Shown here in pieces: positions 45,017-53,472 of a stretch of DNA of 64,000 bases. Numbering within the stretch: the first letter of the stretch is position 1; the number at the start of each line of letters is the position of its first letter. Source of the DNA: DATBDN01 sp036269895 (GTDB lineage Bacteria; Actinomycetota; Thermoleophilia; Solirubrobacterales; Thermoleophilaceae); the NCBI GenBank assembly GCA_036269895.1, contig DATBDN010000219.1:1-64000 (forward strand). Reading direction: 5' to 3'. The position numbers were made by a program, and so were the translations under genes. Below the pieces are notes generated by a model. It searched no databases. It was not told the DNA's origin and was given only the letters and a program-made list of their open reading frames with translations.

Positions 45017-45993
45017 GCGACGACCTCCATGCCGATCTTGTCCTCGTCGGACGCGGCCTTCGGATTCTCGACCGCAAGCACCGCCTGGAGCGCGGCGATC
45101 GCCACTGCGAGCTGGGTCAGGTCCGGCTCACGCGTCGTCAGCTTCTGCAGCTGCATGCCGGGCCACATCATGATGCGCGCCCAGCGCTTCGTCCGGTGCT
45201 TGCCGAAGAGCTTGATCAGCTCGAACGCCAAGCCGGCGACGAGCGGGATGCCCAGGATGCGCGTGATGATCAGCACCCACCAGTCCGGCCGCCCGAAGGG
45301 CGCGAACACGAAGATCGCGACGATCATGACGATCAACAGGAAGCTGGTCCCGCAGCGCGGGTGCAGACGCGAGAACCGTTTCGCGTTCTCGGGCGTGAGC
45401 TCGAGGCCCGCCTCGTAGGTGGAGATCGTCTTGTGCTCGGCGCCGTGGTACTGGAAGACGCGCTGCAGATCCTTCATCTGTGCGATCAACCAGAGGTAGC
45501 CGAGGAAGATCCCGATGCGAATGAGCTTCTCGACGACCACGAAGGTGAAACCGTTGTGCGTGTGGCCGACGAGCTTCGCCAGGAACGCCGGCAGCAGGAA
45601 GAAGAGGCCGACGGCGAAAACCACCGCGAACACGACCGTGCCGGTCCAGGTGCCCTTGCCGATCTCGCCCTCCTCCTCGGGCATCTGCGCGTTCGCCGAG
45701 ATGCCGAGGGCCTTGAAGCCGATCGACAGCGACTCGCCGAGCGCAACCACGCCGCGCACGACCGGGAGCCGGAGCAGCCGGTGCTTCTTGATAACCGAGA
45801 CGAGCGGGAACGACGTGACATCGATCGCGCCCGTCGGGATCTCGCCCGGCTCCTGGTCGCCTGCGGGCTTGCGCACGGCGACCGCCCAGGTGGAGACGCC
45901 GCGCATCATCACGCCCTCGAGAACCGCCTGTCCACCGACCGGTGCGTCCTTCACAGCCTCGAGATTGGCCCGCGGGGGCGCCTCCGTGGTCAT
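45013..45993 (-). CDS. YqhQ-like DUF1385 membrane protein
   Basis: The 326-residue protein has the family signature 'APVGGQAVLEGVMMRGVSTW' and 'QRVFQYHGAEHKTISTYEAG', 'FSRLHPRCGTSFLLIVMIVA' and about four to five membrane helices. DUF1385 proteins commonly neighbour prfA/rpmE; their function is unknown, though metal-like His residues (HGAEHK) are conserved. It is the promoter-proximal gene of the prfA-prmC-tsaC-glyA run. Confidence 0.9.
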   Translation of the reverse strand: MTTEAPPRANLEAVKDAPVGGQAVLEGVMMRGVSTWAVAVRKPAGDQEPGEIPTGAIDVTSFPLVSVIKKHRLLRLPVVRGVVALGESLSIGFKALGISANAQMPEEEGEIGKGTWTGTVVFAVVFAVGLFFLLPAFLAKLVGHTHNGFTFVVVEKLIRIGIFLGYLWLIAQMKDLQRVFQYHGAEHKTISTYEAGLELTPENAKRFSRLHPRCGTSFLLIVMIVAIFVFAPFGRPDWWVLIITRILGIPLVAGLAFELIKLFGKHRTKRWARIMMWPGMQLQKLTTREPDLTQLAVAIAALQAVLAVENPKAASDEDKIGMEVVA

Positions 45994-46023
45994 TCCGTTG
46001 AAGGCTAGCCGGGAAGACCGGTA

Positions 46024-46758
46024 TCAGGAACAGGAGAACAGCTGAGAATTGTCGTTCTCGAGCGATTCGCCGATCGAGTTGTCGGGATCGGCCGTCACGC
46101 GGACGGCGTTGCGGCAGACGGGGCCCGTGAAGCTGACCGCACGGGACTCGCCGGCACCGAGATGGTTGATCGTGATCGTGTCGAGCACTGCGTTGTCGAC
46201 GCTCAACGAGACGTCCACACCGTCCGCAGCGAGCTTGCCGGTGTTCTGGACGCTCACGCGGTAGCTGCGGGTGTCGGCGGTGGGGCCGGGCTTGACGGTG
46301 AGATCGCTGACGGCAAGGTTCGGCAGTGGTCCGCGGCAGACGCGTGTATCGCGCGACAGGCTCTCGATCACCGTGCCGGCCGCCGTGAGCCAGCGGTACT
46401 GAATGCGCGCCTTGTAGGCGCCGCCGACCCGCAACGCGTCGACCGTCTGCTTCCAGCCGAAGCGCTGTACGCCGGCCTGTGAGGTGCGCCACTGCCGCAG
46501 CGCAGGCACGTCGAGCTTGGTGAACGGGTCGTGGCCCAGGCGCTCCATCAACTGAAAGCGCATCTGCATCTTCGCCGTGCCGGGCACCGTCGTCATGCGC
46601 CCGTAGAAGGTGGCGGCGCGATTGCTCGACGTGACGTCGCACGCTACGAGCTTGGCCACGGTCGGCTGCCCGGCGAACCCGCCGCTGCGAGGCGCGGCGA
46701 AGCTCGCTGCCGGGACGGTGGCAAACAGGGTGACGAGTGCGGCGAGGCGCAGCATCAC
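46024..46758 (-). CDS. Secreted protein with CARDB-like adhesion module
   Basis: The 244-residue product has a signal peptide ('VTLFATVPAASFA'), an N-terminal domain I do not recognise (about residues 25-145) and a C-terminal Ig-like CARDB domain: 'LPNLAVSDLTVKPGPTADT', 'YRVSVQNTGKLAADGVDVSL' and 'VRVTADPDNSIGESLENDNS'. CARDB modules are cell-surface adhesion or stalk domains. No partner is apparent next to it. Confidence 0.75.
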   Translation of the reverse strand: MMLRLAALVTLFATVPAASFAAPRSGGFAGQPTVAKLVACDVTSSNRAATFYGRMTTVPGTAKMQMRFQLMERLGHDPFTKLDVPALRQWRTSQAGVQRFGWKQTVDALRVGGAYKARIQYRWLTAAGTVIESLSRDTRVCRGPLPNLAVSDLTVKPGPTADTRSYRVSVQNTGKLAADGVDVSLSVDNAVLDTITINHLGAGESRAVSFTGPVCRNAVRVTADPDNSIGESLENDNSQLFSCS

Positions 46759-46805
46759 TGCACCAACAACCGGCAGAAACGCGAGTTGCGTTAGCTAGGC
46801 GTCAG

Positions 46806-47024
46806 TCAGGAGCGCGAAGCGGCGGCGCGGCGCGCCTGGCGGCGGCGGAAGCGCTCGACGCGACCGCCGGTGTCCACCAGCTTCTGCTTGCCCGTGTAGA
46901 ACGGGTGGCAGTTGGAGCAGATCTCAACGTGGATCTCTGCCTGCGTGGAGCGAGTCGTGAACTCGTTCCCGCACGTGCAGCGCACGTGAGCCTCTACGTA
47001 CTCGGGGTGGATCTCGGCCTTCAT
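46806..47024 (-). CDS. rpmE: 50S ribosomal protein L31 (zinc-binding C+ form)
   Basis: The 72-residue protein begins 'MKAEIHPEYVEAHVRCTCGN' and has 'EICSNCHPFYTGKQKLVDT': the cysteines CxC and CxxC form the zinc site of the C+ paralogue. The ATG overlaps the gpsA stop (ATGA). In mycobacteria rpmE directly precedes prfA; here a CARDB protein and yqhQ lie between. Confidence 0.96.
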   Translation of the reverse strand: MKAEIHPEYVEAHVRCTCGNEFTTRSTQAEIHVEICSNCHPFYTGKQKLVDTGGRVERFRRRQARRAAASRS

Positions 47025-48121
47025 TCCGTAGTTGAGGATAGCTGAGGGCGCCTAGTCCGCCGGCGGGCTCGGACCCGCCGGAACCATGCCGCGACGCGCC
47101 GCCACAGCCCACCCTCGAAGCGCGCCGGCTCGGGCTGCTTTGTGCGTACCAAGGCGACCCAGTCCTCGAGCGGGAGACTGCCGTCGATCAGCCGCGACAG
47201 CGCCGAGATGACCGGCGCGTCGACCTGCGCGTTCTCGCACGCGCGCGCCAGGAGCGACACCGTCTCCAGCGCCTCCGAGACCTGCCCCAGCCGCTCCGGC
47301 ACCTGGGCGGCGGGCACGCCCTGGGCCAGCAGCTCACCCGCCGCGCGGTTGCGGCTCGAGGGCGCCAGCGCGGTGGCCATCAGGTCGCCGATGCCCGCCC
47401 GGCCGACAAACGTGTCGGCGCGCGCGCCCTGCACGGTCGCCAGCACGAGCACCTCGGCGAACACGTCGCCCGCCGCCATCCCCGCAGCGTTGAAGCCCTG
47501 CACGATCGTCGCGCCCGCGGCCAGTGCTGCCGCGTTCTTGGCCGCGCCGGCCAGCTCCACGCCCACCGGGTCGTTCGACACCTCGCAAACGGTGCCCGCC
47601 TGCTGGAAGACGTCCGCCACCCGGTGCGCAAGCCCCTCCGAGTGGGACGCGCAGACCAGGCCCGCGCCCGACTCGACCATCTCACGCGCGTGCGCGGGGC
47701 CGCCGAGGCATGCCACGCGGCCCGGCGAGAACAGCCGTTCCAGGTAGGCCGTCGGCGCGTGGCCATTCGGTGGGATCAGGCCCTTCGAGCAGGACACGAT
47801 GCCGGCATGGGCGGCAAGCTCCTGCCTCGACAGTGCATCGGCCACGTCGGCCAGAGCGCCCGACGGCACTGCGAGAAAGATCGCATCCGCCCGCCGGAAC
47901 TGCCCGTCCTCAGGGTGCAGCGCGCGGATCCGCAGGCCGCCCGGCAGCTCGACGGTATCCAGATAGCGCTCGTTTCTGCGCGTGCTGTCCAGCTCACGCG
48001 CCTGCTGCTCAGTGCGTGCAAGCAGCGTGGTGCGAACGCCGGCACGCTCGAGCAAGACCGCGATGGCGGTGCCAAAGGAGCCGGCGCCGACAACGACGGC
48101 GCGTCTGACCGGGTGGCGCAT
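47021..48121 (-). CDS. gpsA: Glycerol-3-phosphate dehydrogenase [NAD(P)+]
   Basis: The 366-residue enzyme has 'VVVGAGSFGTAIAVLLERAG' (NAD(P) site), 'IVSCSKGLIP', the catalytic Lys in 'GVELAGAAKNAAALAAGATI' and 'GIGDLMATALAPSSRNRAAG'. It makes sn-glycerol-3-phosphate for phospholipids. A basic C-terminal extension of about 35 residues ('WFRRVRARRRTRRPQ') exceeds the normal length and may bind nucleic acid or membrane lipid; this is speculation. Confidence 0.95.
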   Translation of the reverse strand: MRHPVRRAVVVGAGSFGTAIAVLLERAGVRTTLLARTEQQARELDSTRRNERYLDTVELPGGLRIRALHPEDGQFRRADAIFLAVPSGALADVADALSRQELAAHAGIVSCSKGLIPPNGHAPTAYLERLFSPGRVACLGGPAHAREMVESGAGLVCASHSEGLAHRVADVFQQAGTVCEVSNDPVGVELAGAAKNAAALAAGATIVQGFNAAGMAAGDVFAEVLVLATVQGARADTFVGRAGIGDLMATALAPSSRNRAAGELLAQGVPAAQVPERLGQVSEALETVSLLARACENAQVDAPVISALSRLIDGSLPLEDWVALVRTKQPEPARFEGGLWRRVAAWFRRVRARRRTRRPQLSSTTE

Positions 48122-48132
48122 TGCCGGGGTTT

Positions 48133-48543
48133 CTACCCGAGCGAGTCCGAGTGATTACGCGCCGGCTCTGCGGCGACATGCACGAAGAACGCGCCGACCG
48201 CAGCCGCAAGGCTCGCAACGACCGTCACCGCCCAAGCCTCCATGAACACGTCGAGGATCCGCGCTGCCGTCGAGATCGGGTTCGGCAGCTGTGACGAAAC
48301 CGTCAGAAGCTGCGTCGACGTCCAGAAGATGGCATCGCCGAACGTGTGGATCTGCGTGCCCTTCTGATGGCGCTCGAACATGTACGCGAGCGCGGCGGAG
48401 ATCAGGTCGATGCCGATCGTGGCGAACAGGATCGCCGCAATGCGATCGCGCAGCCGAGAGTGGTGCATCCCCTGCGCGCGCGCGACGGCGCGCACCTGCA
48501 TGCGGGCTTGGTTGAGCACGCGGGCCGGATAGCGCATGCGCAT
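48133..48543 (-). CDS. Two-helix ion-channel-like membrane protein with atypical pore loop
   Basis: From the ATG at 48543 the product has 136 residues: a basic N-terminus, helix 1 ('IAAILFATIGIDLISAALAY'), a re-entrant loop 'FGDAIFWTSTQLLTVSSQLP' and helix 2 ('AWAVTVVASLAAAVGAFFVH'). The order and 'FW..T..TV' pattern resemble the Ion_trans_2 potassium channels, but the filter is TVSSQ instead of TVGYG. It may be a non-selective or anion-type relative. Start is uncertain. Confidence 0.65.
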   Translation of the reverse strand: MRMRYPARVLNQARMQVRAVARAQGMHHSRLRDRIAAILFATIGIDLISAALAYMFERHQKGTQIHTFGDAIFWTSTQLLTVSSQLPNPISTAARILDVFMEAWAVTVVASLAAAVGAFFVHVAAEPARNHSDSLG

Positions 48544-48587
48544 ACGCCCAATCTGAACGCCGCTCCCGACGGAACGGCGCTCCGCGA

Positions 48588-50318
48588 CTACGTGATCTGA
48601 TAATTCGGGCCTTCGCCACCTTCGGGCGGCGTCAGACGCCCGCCCTTCGCGGTGATGGCCCCGCACTGGATGCAGTTCGACGCGTTCACGTGCACCTCGA
48701 CCGGTGTGTCGTCGCGTACTCCGCCGTTCGCGTCCATCCGCTCCTTGACCTCGTCCGGGAGCTCGTAGACCTGGGCCGGGCACATGTTCTCCCACATGAG
48801 CGCGACCGCCAGCGGCACGTTCTTCTGGATCCGGATGTGGCTCGGAGCGTCGTCGCGCGAGGCGTTGCCGGTAGCGAACACCGACGACAGCTTGTCGAAG
48901 TACATCTTCCCGTCGGGCTTCGGGTAGCGCTTGTTGCGCTTGCCGACGAAGACCTCGACGCCGGCGTCATCGTGCGTGTGCACGCGGCCGGGCGGCAGCT
49001 TCCCGCCGGAGATCTCGGCCGCGTTCGCCAGCGCGCCGCCCATGAAGAAGCCGCGCGCGAAGACCTGGCGCATGTTGCGCGACCGATAGATGTCCTTCTC
49101 GATGTCGGAGCCGCGGACGGCATCGTCGTAGGCCGACAGATCGTCAGTGCTGCCGTTCTTCACGGCGTCGTAGATCGTCTCCGCCGCGTACATGCCCGCG
49201 TGCATCGCCAGGTGGACGCCCTTCAGCTTCGGCACGTTCACCATGCCTGCGCCGTCGCCCGCCATGACCATGCCGGGCACCGACAGCGACGTTGGCATCG
49301 CCCAGTAGCCGCCTGACGGCAGCGTCTTTGCGCCCCAGGCGATCCGCTTCCCACCCTCGAGGATGTCCTTGATCATCGGGTGGGTCTTGAACTCCTGCAG
49401 CACGTCGTGCACCGAGAAAGTCGCGTCGCGGTAGTCGAGCCCGGCGACGAACCCGAGCGCGACCTTGTCGTCGCCCATCGGGTAGACAAACGAGCCGCCG
49501 AACTCGCGGTACTTTGCCCGCAGGCGCAGCGGCCAGCCCATCGAGTGGATCACGCGGTCGAGCGGCTTCTGGACCTCCCAGACCTCCTTGACCCCGAGCT
49601 CCCACTGCTGCGGTTCACCCGAGCCGAGGCCGAAGTGCCTGATCGCGGCGCCCGTCAGATGGCCTTGCGTGCCCTCGGCAAGCACGGTGACACGCGCCTG
49701 CACATCCGAGCCTGGCTCGAAATTGGAAAGGGGTTTGCCATCCGGGCCAAGGCCCTTGTCACCGGTCCGGACGCCAAGCACCCGGCCGCCGTCGACGATC
49801 AGCTTGTATGCCGACGTCTCCGGGAGGATGTACACGCCCGCGTCCTCCGCCTGCTGACCGAGGAAGCGGCCCAGCTGCGCAATCGACGTGACGTGGTTGC
49901 CGTGGTTGCGGAACGGCGGCGGCGTCGGAACCAGCGGGATCGCCCGCTTGCGCGTCATGAAGTAGACGCGGTCCTTCGGCACCGTCCCGAACGTCGGCCA
50001 CTCCGACTCCGCCAGGTCCGGGAACAGCCGCTTCATGGCCGACGGGTGCATCATGGCCCCGCTCATCAGGTGCGACCCGGGCGTACGCCCCTTCTCGATC
50101 AGCGCCACCGGCACCTCGCCGAGCTGCTCGAGCAGCCGCTCGTCCTCGGCGAGCAGCTGCATCAGACGGTTGGCGCACGCGAGGCCCGCAGGGCCGCCAC
50201 CGACGATGGCGACCCCTACCTCGATGCGCTCGTCCTCGGCGTCCTCGAAGCCGCCGATGAACTCCCTCTCGGACTGGACGGGTGGCGGAAACTCGATCGG
50301 GGCGATGCCGCTGGCCAT
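48588..50318 (-). CDS. Electron-transfer-flavoprotein:quinone oxidoreductase
   Basis: The 576-residue flavoprotein has 'VGVAIVGGGPAGLACANRLM' (FAD site), 'TPGSHLMSGAMMHPSAMKRL', 'TVLAEGTQGHLTGAAIRHFG' and 'VMAGDGAGMVNVPKLKGVHL'. The C-terminal iron-sulfur region shows 'ENMCPAQVYELP' and 'NASNCIQCGAITAKGG', then 'PPEGGEGPNYQIT'. ETF-QO normally has one Cys plus CxxCxxC; here the last position is Ile, so one cluster ligand is missing. It passes electrons from ETF to the quinone pool. It is third in the etfB-etfA operon. Confidence 0.93.
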   Translation of the reverse strand: MASGIAPIEFPPPVQSEREFIGGFEDAEDERIEVGVAIVGGGPAGLACANRLMQLLAEDERLLEQLGEVPVALIEKGRTPGSHLMSGAMMHPSAMKRLFPDLAESEWPTFGTVPKDRVYFMTRKRAIPLVPTPPPFRNHGNHVTSIAQLGRFLGQQAEDAGVYILPETSAYKLIVDGGRVLGVRTGDKGLGPDGKPLSNFEPGSDVQARVTVLAEGTQGHLTGAAIRHFGLGSGEPQQWELGVKEVWEVQKPLDRVIHSMGWPLRLRAKYREFGGSFVYPMGDDKVALGFVAGLDYRDATFSVHDVLQEFKTHPMIKDILEGGKRIAWGAKTLPSGGYWAMPTSLSVPGMVMAGDGAGMVNVPKLKGVHLAMHAGMYAAETIYDAVKNGSTDDLSAYDDAVRGSDIEKDIYRSRNMRQVFARGFFMGGALANAAEISGGKLPPGRVHTHDDAGVEVFVGKRNKRYPKPDGKMYFDKLSSVFATGNASRDDAPSHIRIQKNVPLAVALMWENMCPAQVYELPDEVKERMDANGGVRDDTPVEVHVNASNCIQCGAITAKGGRLTPPEGGEGPNYQIT

Positions 50319-50326
50319 CGTGCCTC

Positions 50327-51307
50327 CTACGCGCCCTTCTTCGCCTTGATCGCGTCGGTCAGCTTCGGGACGATCTTGTGCAGGTCGCCCACGACGCCCA
50401 GATCGGCGAACTCGAAGATCGGCGCGTTCTGGTCCTTGTTGATCGCGACGATGTTCTCGGAGCTCTGCATGCCGACCTTGTGCTGGATCGCGCCCGAGAT
50501 GCCGAGCGCGAGGTAGAGCTTCGGCGCGACCGTCTTGCCGGTCTGGCCGATCTGCGCCGCGTACGGGTACCAGCCGGCGTCGACGACGGCACGCGTGGCC
50601 GCCACCGCGCCGCCCAGCGCGTTCGCCAGAGGCTCGGCGAGCTCCTGGAAGCCCTCGGCCTTGCCCAGGCCGCGGCCACCGCCCACGAGCAGGTCGGCGT
50701 CCTCGATGTTCACGTCGGCGCCGCGCTGCTCACCGCGCGTGCGCATCTTGGCCTTGGTCGACCAGGGCGAGAGCTCGACGTCCAGGTCGGCGACCTCGGC
50801 GTCGCCCGAGCCGCTCTCGGTGATCTCGAAGGCGTTCAGGCGGCCGATGATCACGGCCGGGCCGCCCTCCCTGTAACCAACCTCGACGACCGCGGAGTCC
50901 TGCAGGATCGGCCGCTGGGCGACCAGCTTGCCGTCCTTCGCGTGTACCTCGGTGACCTCCATCGTCACGCCGCCGCCGAGCCGCGCGGCGACGCCGGCGC
51001 CGATCTCGAAGCCGAGCAGGCCGCCGCCGAAGAGGACGTAGTCGTAGGCGTTGTCCTCGACCAGCTTCGCCATGACGTCGACGACCGGTTGCGCGAGGCC
51101 CTCGGGCCCATTGGCGCGCCAGACCTTGGTGGCGCCATACTTGCCGAGCGACTTCGCGAGGTCGTCGGAGACGTTCTCCCCGACGACGACAGCGTGCGCC
51201 TCGGCACCGATGTCGGCTGCGCGCTTGGCCGCCTCGGAGACGGCGCCGAGGGAGTTCTTGTTGAACTCGCCCTCGTAGTGGAGTACGTAGGTGAGGATCC
51301 CGCTCAT
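50327..51307 (-). CDS. etfA: Electron transfer flavoprotein alpha subunit
   Basis: The 326-residue alpha subunit carries the C-terminal FAD domain: 'VGGGRGLGKAEGFQELAEPL', 'VDAGWYPYAAQIGQTGKTVA', 'ALGISGAIQHKVGMQSSENI' and 'AINKDQNAPIFEFADLGVVG'. It accepts electrons from acyl-CoA dehydrogenases. The ATG overlaps the etfB stop (ATGA). Confidence 0.96.
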   Translation of the reverse strand: MSGILTYVLHYEGEFNKNSLGAVSEAAKRAADIGAEAHAVVVGENVSDDLAKSLGKYGATKVWRANGPEGLAQPVVDVMAKLVEDNAYDYVLFGGGLLGFEIGAGVAARLGGGVTMEVTEVHAKDGKLVAQRPILQDSAVVEVGYREGGPAVIIGRLNAFEITESGSGDAEVADLDVELSPWSTKAKMRTRGEQRGADVNIEDADLLVGGGRGLGKAEGFQELAEPLANALGGAVAATRAVVDAGWYPYAAQIGQTGKTVAPKLYLALGISGAIQHKVGMQSSENIVAINKDQNAPIFEFADLGVVGDLHKIVPKLTDAIKAKKGA

Positions 51308-52098
51308 CCGAGAAGCTTCCTTTCCTCGAGCCAGGTCACGATCTGCTGGACCGTCTCGTCTGTGTCCTCGTCCTCGATGATCTGGCCGGCTGCCTTCTCC
51401 GGCGGCGGGTTGATGCCGAGGACCTCGGTCTTGGAGCCGGACTCGCCGACCCGGTCGCCCTCGATGCCGACATCGCCCGTCGACTTGATGTCGAGCTGCT
51501 TCTTCTTGGCGCCCATGATCGCCTTGAGCGACGGGTAGCGCGGCTCGTTGATGGCATCACCCACCGAGATGACCGCGGGCATTTCGACCTCGACCGTGTC
51601 GTAGCCGTACTCGGCCTGGCGCTCGCAGACGAGGTTGCCGCCCTCGACGTCCATCTTGATGACCTGCGTGAGCGACGGCATCCGCAGGTGGTCGGCGACG
51701 ATCGCGCCGATCGTGTAGCACTCGCCGTCGTCTGACTGCTGGCCCAGCAGGACCAGGTCGGGCGACTCCTGCTCGAGCACCTTCGCCAAGGCGTAGCCGG
51801 TGGCGGCGACGTCCGAGCCCGCGAGCGCGTCATCGGCCAGGTGCACCGAGCGGTCGGCGCCGAGGGAGACGGCCTTGTGCAGTGCACGGGAGGCGCTGTC
51901 GGGGCCCATCGTGACCGCGACGATCTCATCGACCTCGACCGAACCGCCCTCCTTGATCTGCATCGCGGCCTCGATCGCGTGGGTGTCGAAGGGGTTCAAG
52001 TTCTTTTCCCCGCTGCGGTCGAGGCGCTTGGTACCGGGGTCCATGCGCTTCTCGACGGCGGCGTCCGGGACCTCTTTCACCAGGACGCAAATCTTCAA
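51304..52098 (-). CDS. etfB: Electron transfer flavoprotein beta subunit
   Basis: The 264-residue subunit begins 'MKICVLVKEVPDAAVEKRMD' from a TTG that follows AAGGAG by 6 nt. 'NPFDTHAIEAAMQIKEGGSV', 'VLLGQQSDDGECYTIGAIVA' and 'MPAVISVGDAINEPRYPSLK' are ETF-beta motifs (AMP/ETF recognition region). It forms the heterodimer with EtfA and leads the operon. Confidence 0.96.
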   Translation of the reverse strand: MKICVLVKEVPDAAVEKRMDPGTKRLDRSGEKNLNPFDTHAIEAAMQIKEGGSVEVDEIVAVTMGPDSASRALHKAVSLGADRSVHLADDALAGSDVAATGYALAKVLEQESPDLVLLGQQSDDGECYTIGAIVADHLRMPSLTQVIKMDVEGGNLVCERQAEYGYDTVEVEMPAVISVGDAINEPRYPSLKAIMGAKKKQLDIKSTGDVGIEGDRVGESGSKTEVLGINPPPEKAAGQIIEDEDTDETVQQIVTWLEERKLLG

Positions 52099-52130
52099 AG
52101 TGGTCTCCTTTTTCGGTGCTGCGGCGGCGG

Positions 52131-52159
52131 ATATTACGGGATTGACTGACTAGTCAATC
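52131..52159 (-). promoter_or_regulatory. Candidate etf promoter with overlapping palindromic operator
   Basis: On the minus strand TTGACT (52152-52157) and TAATAT (52131-52136) resemble -35/-10 boxes, spacer 15 nt. The -35 lies in the palindrome GATTGACTGACTAGTCAATC (52140-52159), a TetR-type operator shape, which also overlaps the 3' end of the mutase small-subunit gene. Confidence 0.45.
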
Positions 52160-52564
52160 GACCGACACGTTGCTGCGGAGGAAGTCGACGATCTCTTGGG
52201 TCGGCGACCCCGGTGTGAAGACCTCGGCAACGCCCAGTTCCTTCAGCTGCGGGATGTCGTCGTGCGGGATGGTGCCGCCGACGACGAGCACGACGTCCTC
52301 CGCGCCCTGCTCCTTGAGGAGCTCGGCCACCTTCGGGACCAGCGTCATGTGGGCGCCCGACAGGATCGACAAGCCGACCGCGTCGGCATCCTCCTGGATC
52401 ACGGTCGCGGCGATCTGCTCGGGCGTCTGGTGGAGCCCCGTGTAGATGACCTCCATCCCCGCATCGCGCAGCGCCCGGGCGATGATCTTCGCCCCGCGGT
52501 CGTGTCCATCCAGGCCGGGCTTGGCGACTACGACCCGGATCTTGCCCCTCGTTGCGGCTTCCAC
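52154..52564 (-). CDS. B12-binding small subunit of an acyl-CoA mutase
   Basis: The 136-residue protein is a stand-alone cobalamin-binding domain: 'RVVVAKPGLDGHDRGAKIIA' carries the DxHxxG cobalt-ligand motif, with 'GLSILSGAHMTLVPKVAELL' and 'VVGGTIPHDDIPQLKELGVA'. It pairs with a separate TIM-barrel large subunit, matched here by 54114-55709. The cupredoxin, cupin and one unknown gene lie between the two subunit genes on the same strand. Confidence 0.93.
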   Translation of the reverse strand: MEAATRGKIRVVVAKPGLDGHDRGAKIIARALRDAGMEVIYTGLHQTPEQIAATVIQEDADAVGLSILSGAHMTLVPKVAELLKEQGAEDVVLVVGGTIPHDDIPQLKELGVAEVFTPGSPTQEIVDFLRSNVSVD

Positions 52565-52597
52565 GGCGGGCGGGGATGCTATCCGGGATGCGGCGCG

Positions 52598-53158
52598 CTA
52601 GCCCTGCGGACGCGGCCGCCCGGGCTCATCCGCCAGCTGCCGCGAACGGCGCTCGACGGCCGCGAGGACGGTGCGCCGGCTGCGATGGGTCGTCTCGTAG
52701 AGGTGGATGACGGCCAGCTCTTCGGCGCCCGCGTCGCCGACTCGGCGCGTGATCTCCGAAGCGGTCAGCGAGCGGTAGCCCTCCCAGGGCTCGTCGACAT
52801 GCAGCTCGGCATGCGCACCTTCGCCGGCACCGGATTCGGCGAACTCCGCGACCAGCTCCGGCTCGTCGTCGAGGTGCGGTTCCGGTTCGGGCGGCAGCTC
52901 CTCCCGCACCTCCGCCTCAAAAGCCGGGTGATACGGACGCTCGGCTTCCGGCGCGGCCGTGGCCGTGGCCGCATCCGAAGCCGGAGCAGCGGGCTCACGA
53001 CGTGCGAATGGCTCGGCCTCGGGCGGCGCGGTGTACACGCCGCGATCCTCGTCGAGGCCGAGCAGCCCCGAGAGGATCCGCAGCGGGATCTTGGCCGCCT
53101 CAACGCCGACTCGGACGCCGAGCCGGGCTACGCCGATGCCGAGCTCGAGCGCGGTCAG
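52598..53158 (-). CDS. Protein of unknown function, apparent CTG start
   Basis: Not recognised. Read from the CTG at 53158, which overlaps the cupredoxin TGA as CTGA, the product has 186 residues with an N-terminal amphipathic segment ('LELGIGVARLGVRVGVEAAK'), an acidic Ala/Pro/Glu-rich middle ('EVREELPPEPEPHLDDEPEL') and a C-terminal helix pair ('YRSLTASEITRRVGDAGAEE', 'YETTHRSRRTVLAAVERRSR'). The first standard start in frame is a GTG at 53038, which would lose the ordered N-terminal segment. The C-terminus resembles regions of heterologous Rho/SAP-like helices; no function is assigned. Confidence 0.55.
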   Translation of the reverse strand: MTALELGIGVARLGVRVGVEAAKIPLRILSGLLGLDEDRGVYTAPPEAEPFARREPAAPASDAATATAAPEAERPYHPAFEAEVREELPPEPEPHLDDEPELVAEFAESGAGEGAHAELHVDEPWEGYRSLTASEITRRVGDAGAEELAVIHLYETTHRSRRTVLAAVERRSRQLADEPGRPRPQG

Positions 53159-53463
53159 TTGACCTTGACCGTCGTATGCATGTTCGCGTGGACCTGGCAG
53201 GAGATCTTGAAGGTCCCGCGCTTGTTGAAGCGGTGCGAGAAGGTGAAGCCCTTCTTGGTCTTGAGCGCCGAGCTGAAGCCGGGGCCCTTGACGTTGTGGG
53301 GCTGGCGGTCACCCCAGACCCACTTGACCGTGCCGCCCTTCCTGATGTGGACGGTCTTGTTCGTGCCCACCTTCCAGGTAACACTCGTGGCGGCGAAGGC
53401 GCTGGTGGCGGCGATCGCGGCGACGAGGGCACAGGCCGCGATCAAGGCAGTGATCTTGCGCAT
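53155..53463 (-). CDS. Secreted cupredoxin (plastocyanin-like)
   Basis: A 102-residue protein: signal peptide (1-24, 'AATSAFAATS'), then a blue-copper fold with 'WGDRQPHNVKGPGF' (His ligand) and 'FKISCQVHANMHTTVKV' (Cys, His, Met ligands). All four type-1 copper ligands are identifiable. It would carry electrons on the outer face of the membrane. It lies 9 nt after the cupin gene. Confidence 0.9.
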   Translation of the reverse strand: MRKITALIAACALVAAIAATSAFAATSVTWKVGTNKTVHIRKGGTVKWVWGDRQPHNVKGPGFSSALKTKKGFTFSHRFNKRGTFKISCQVHANMHTTVKVN

Positions 53464-53472
53464 CGGTTGAAC

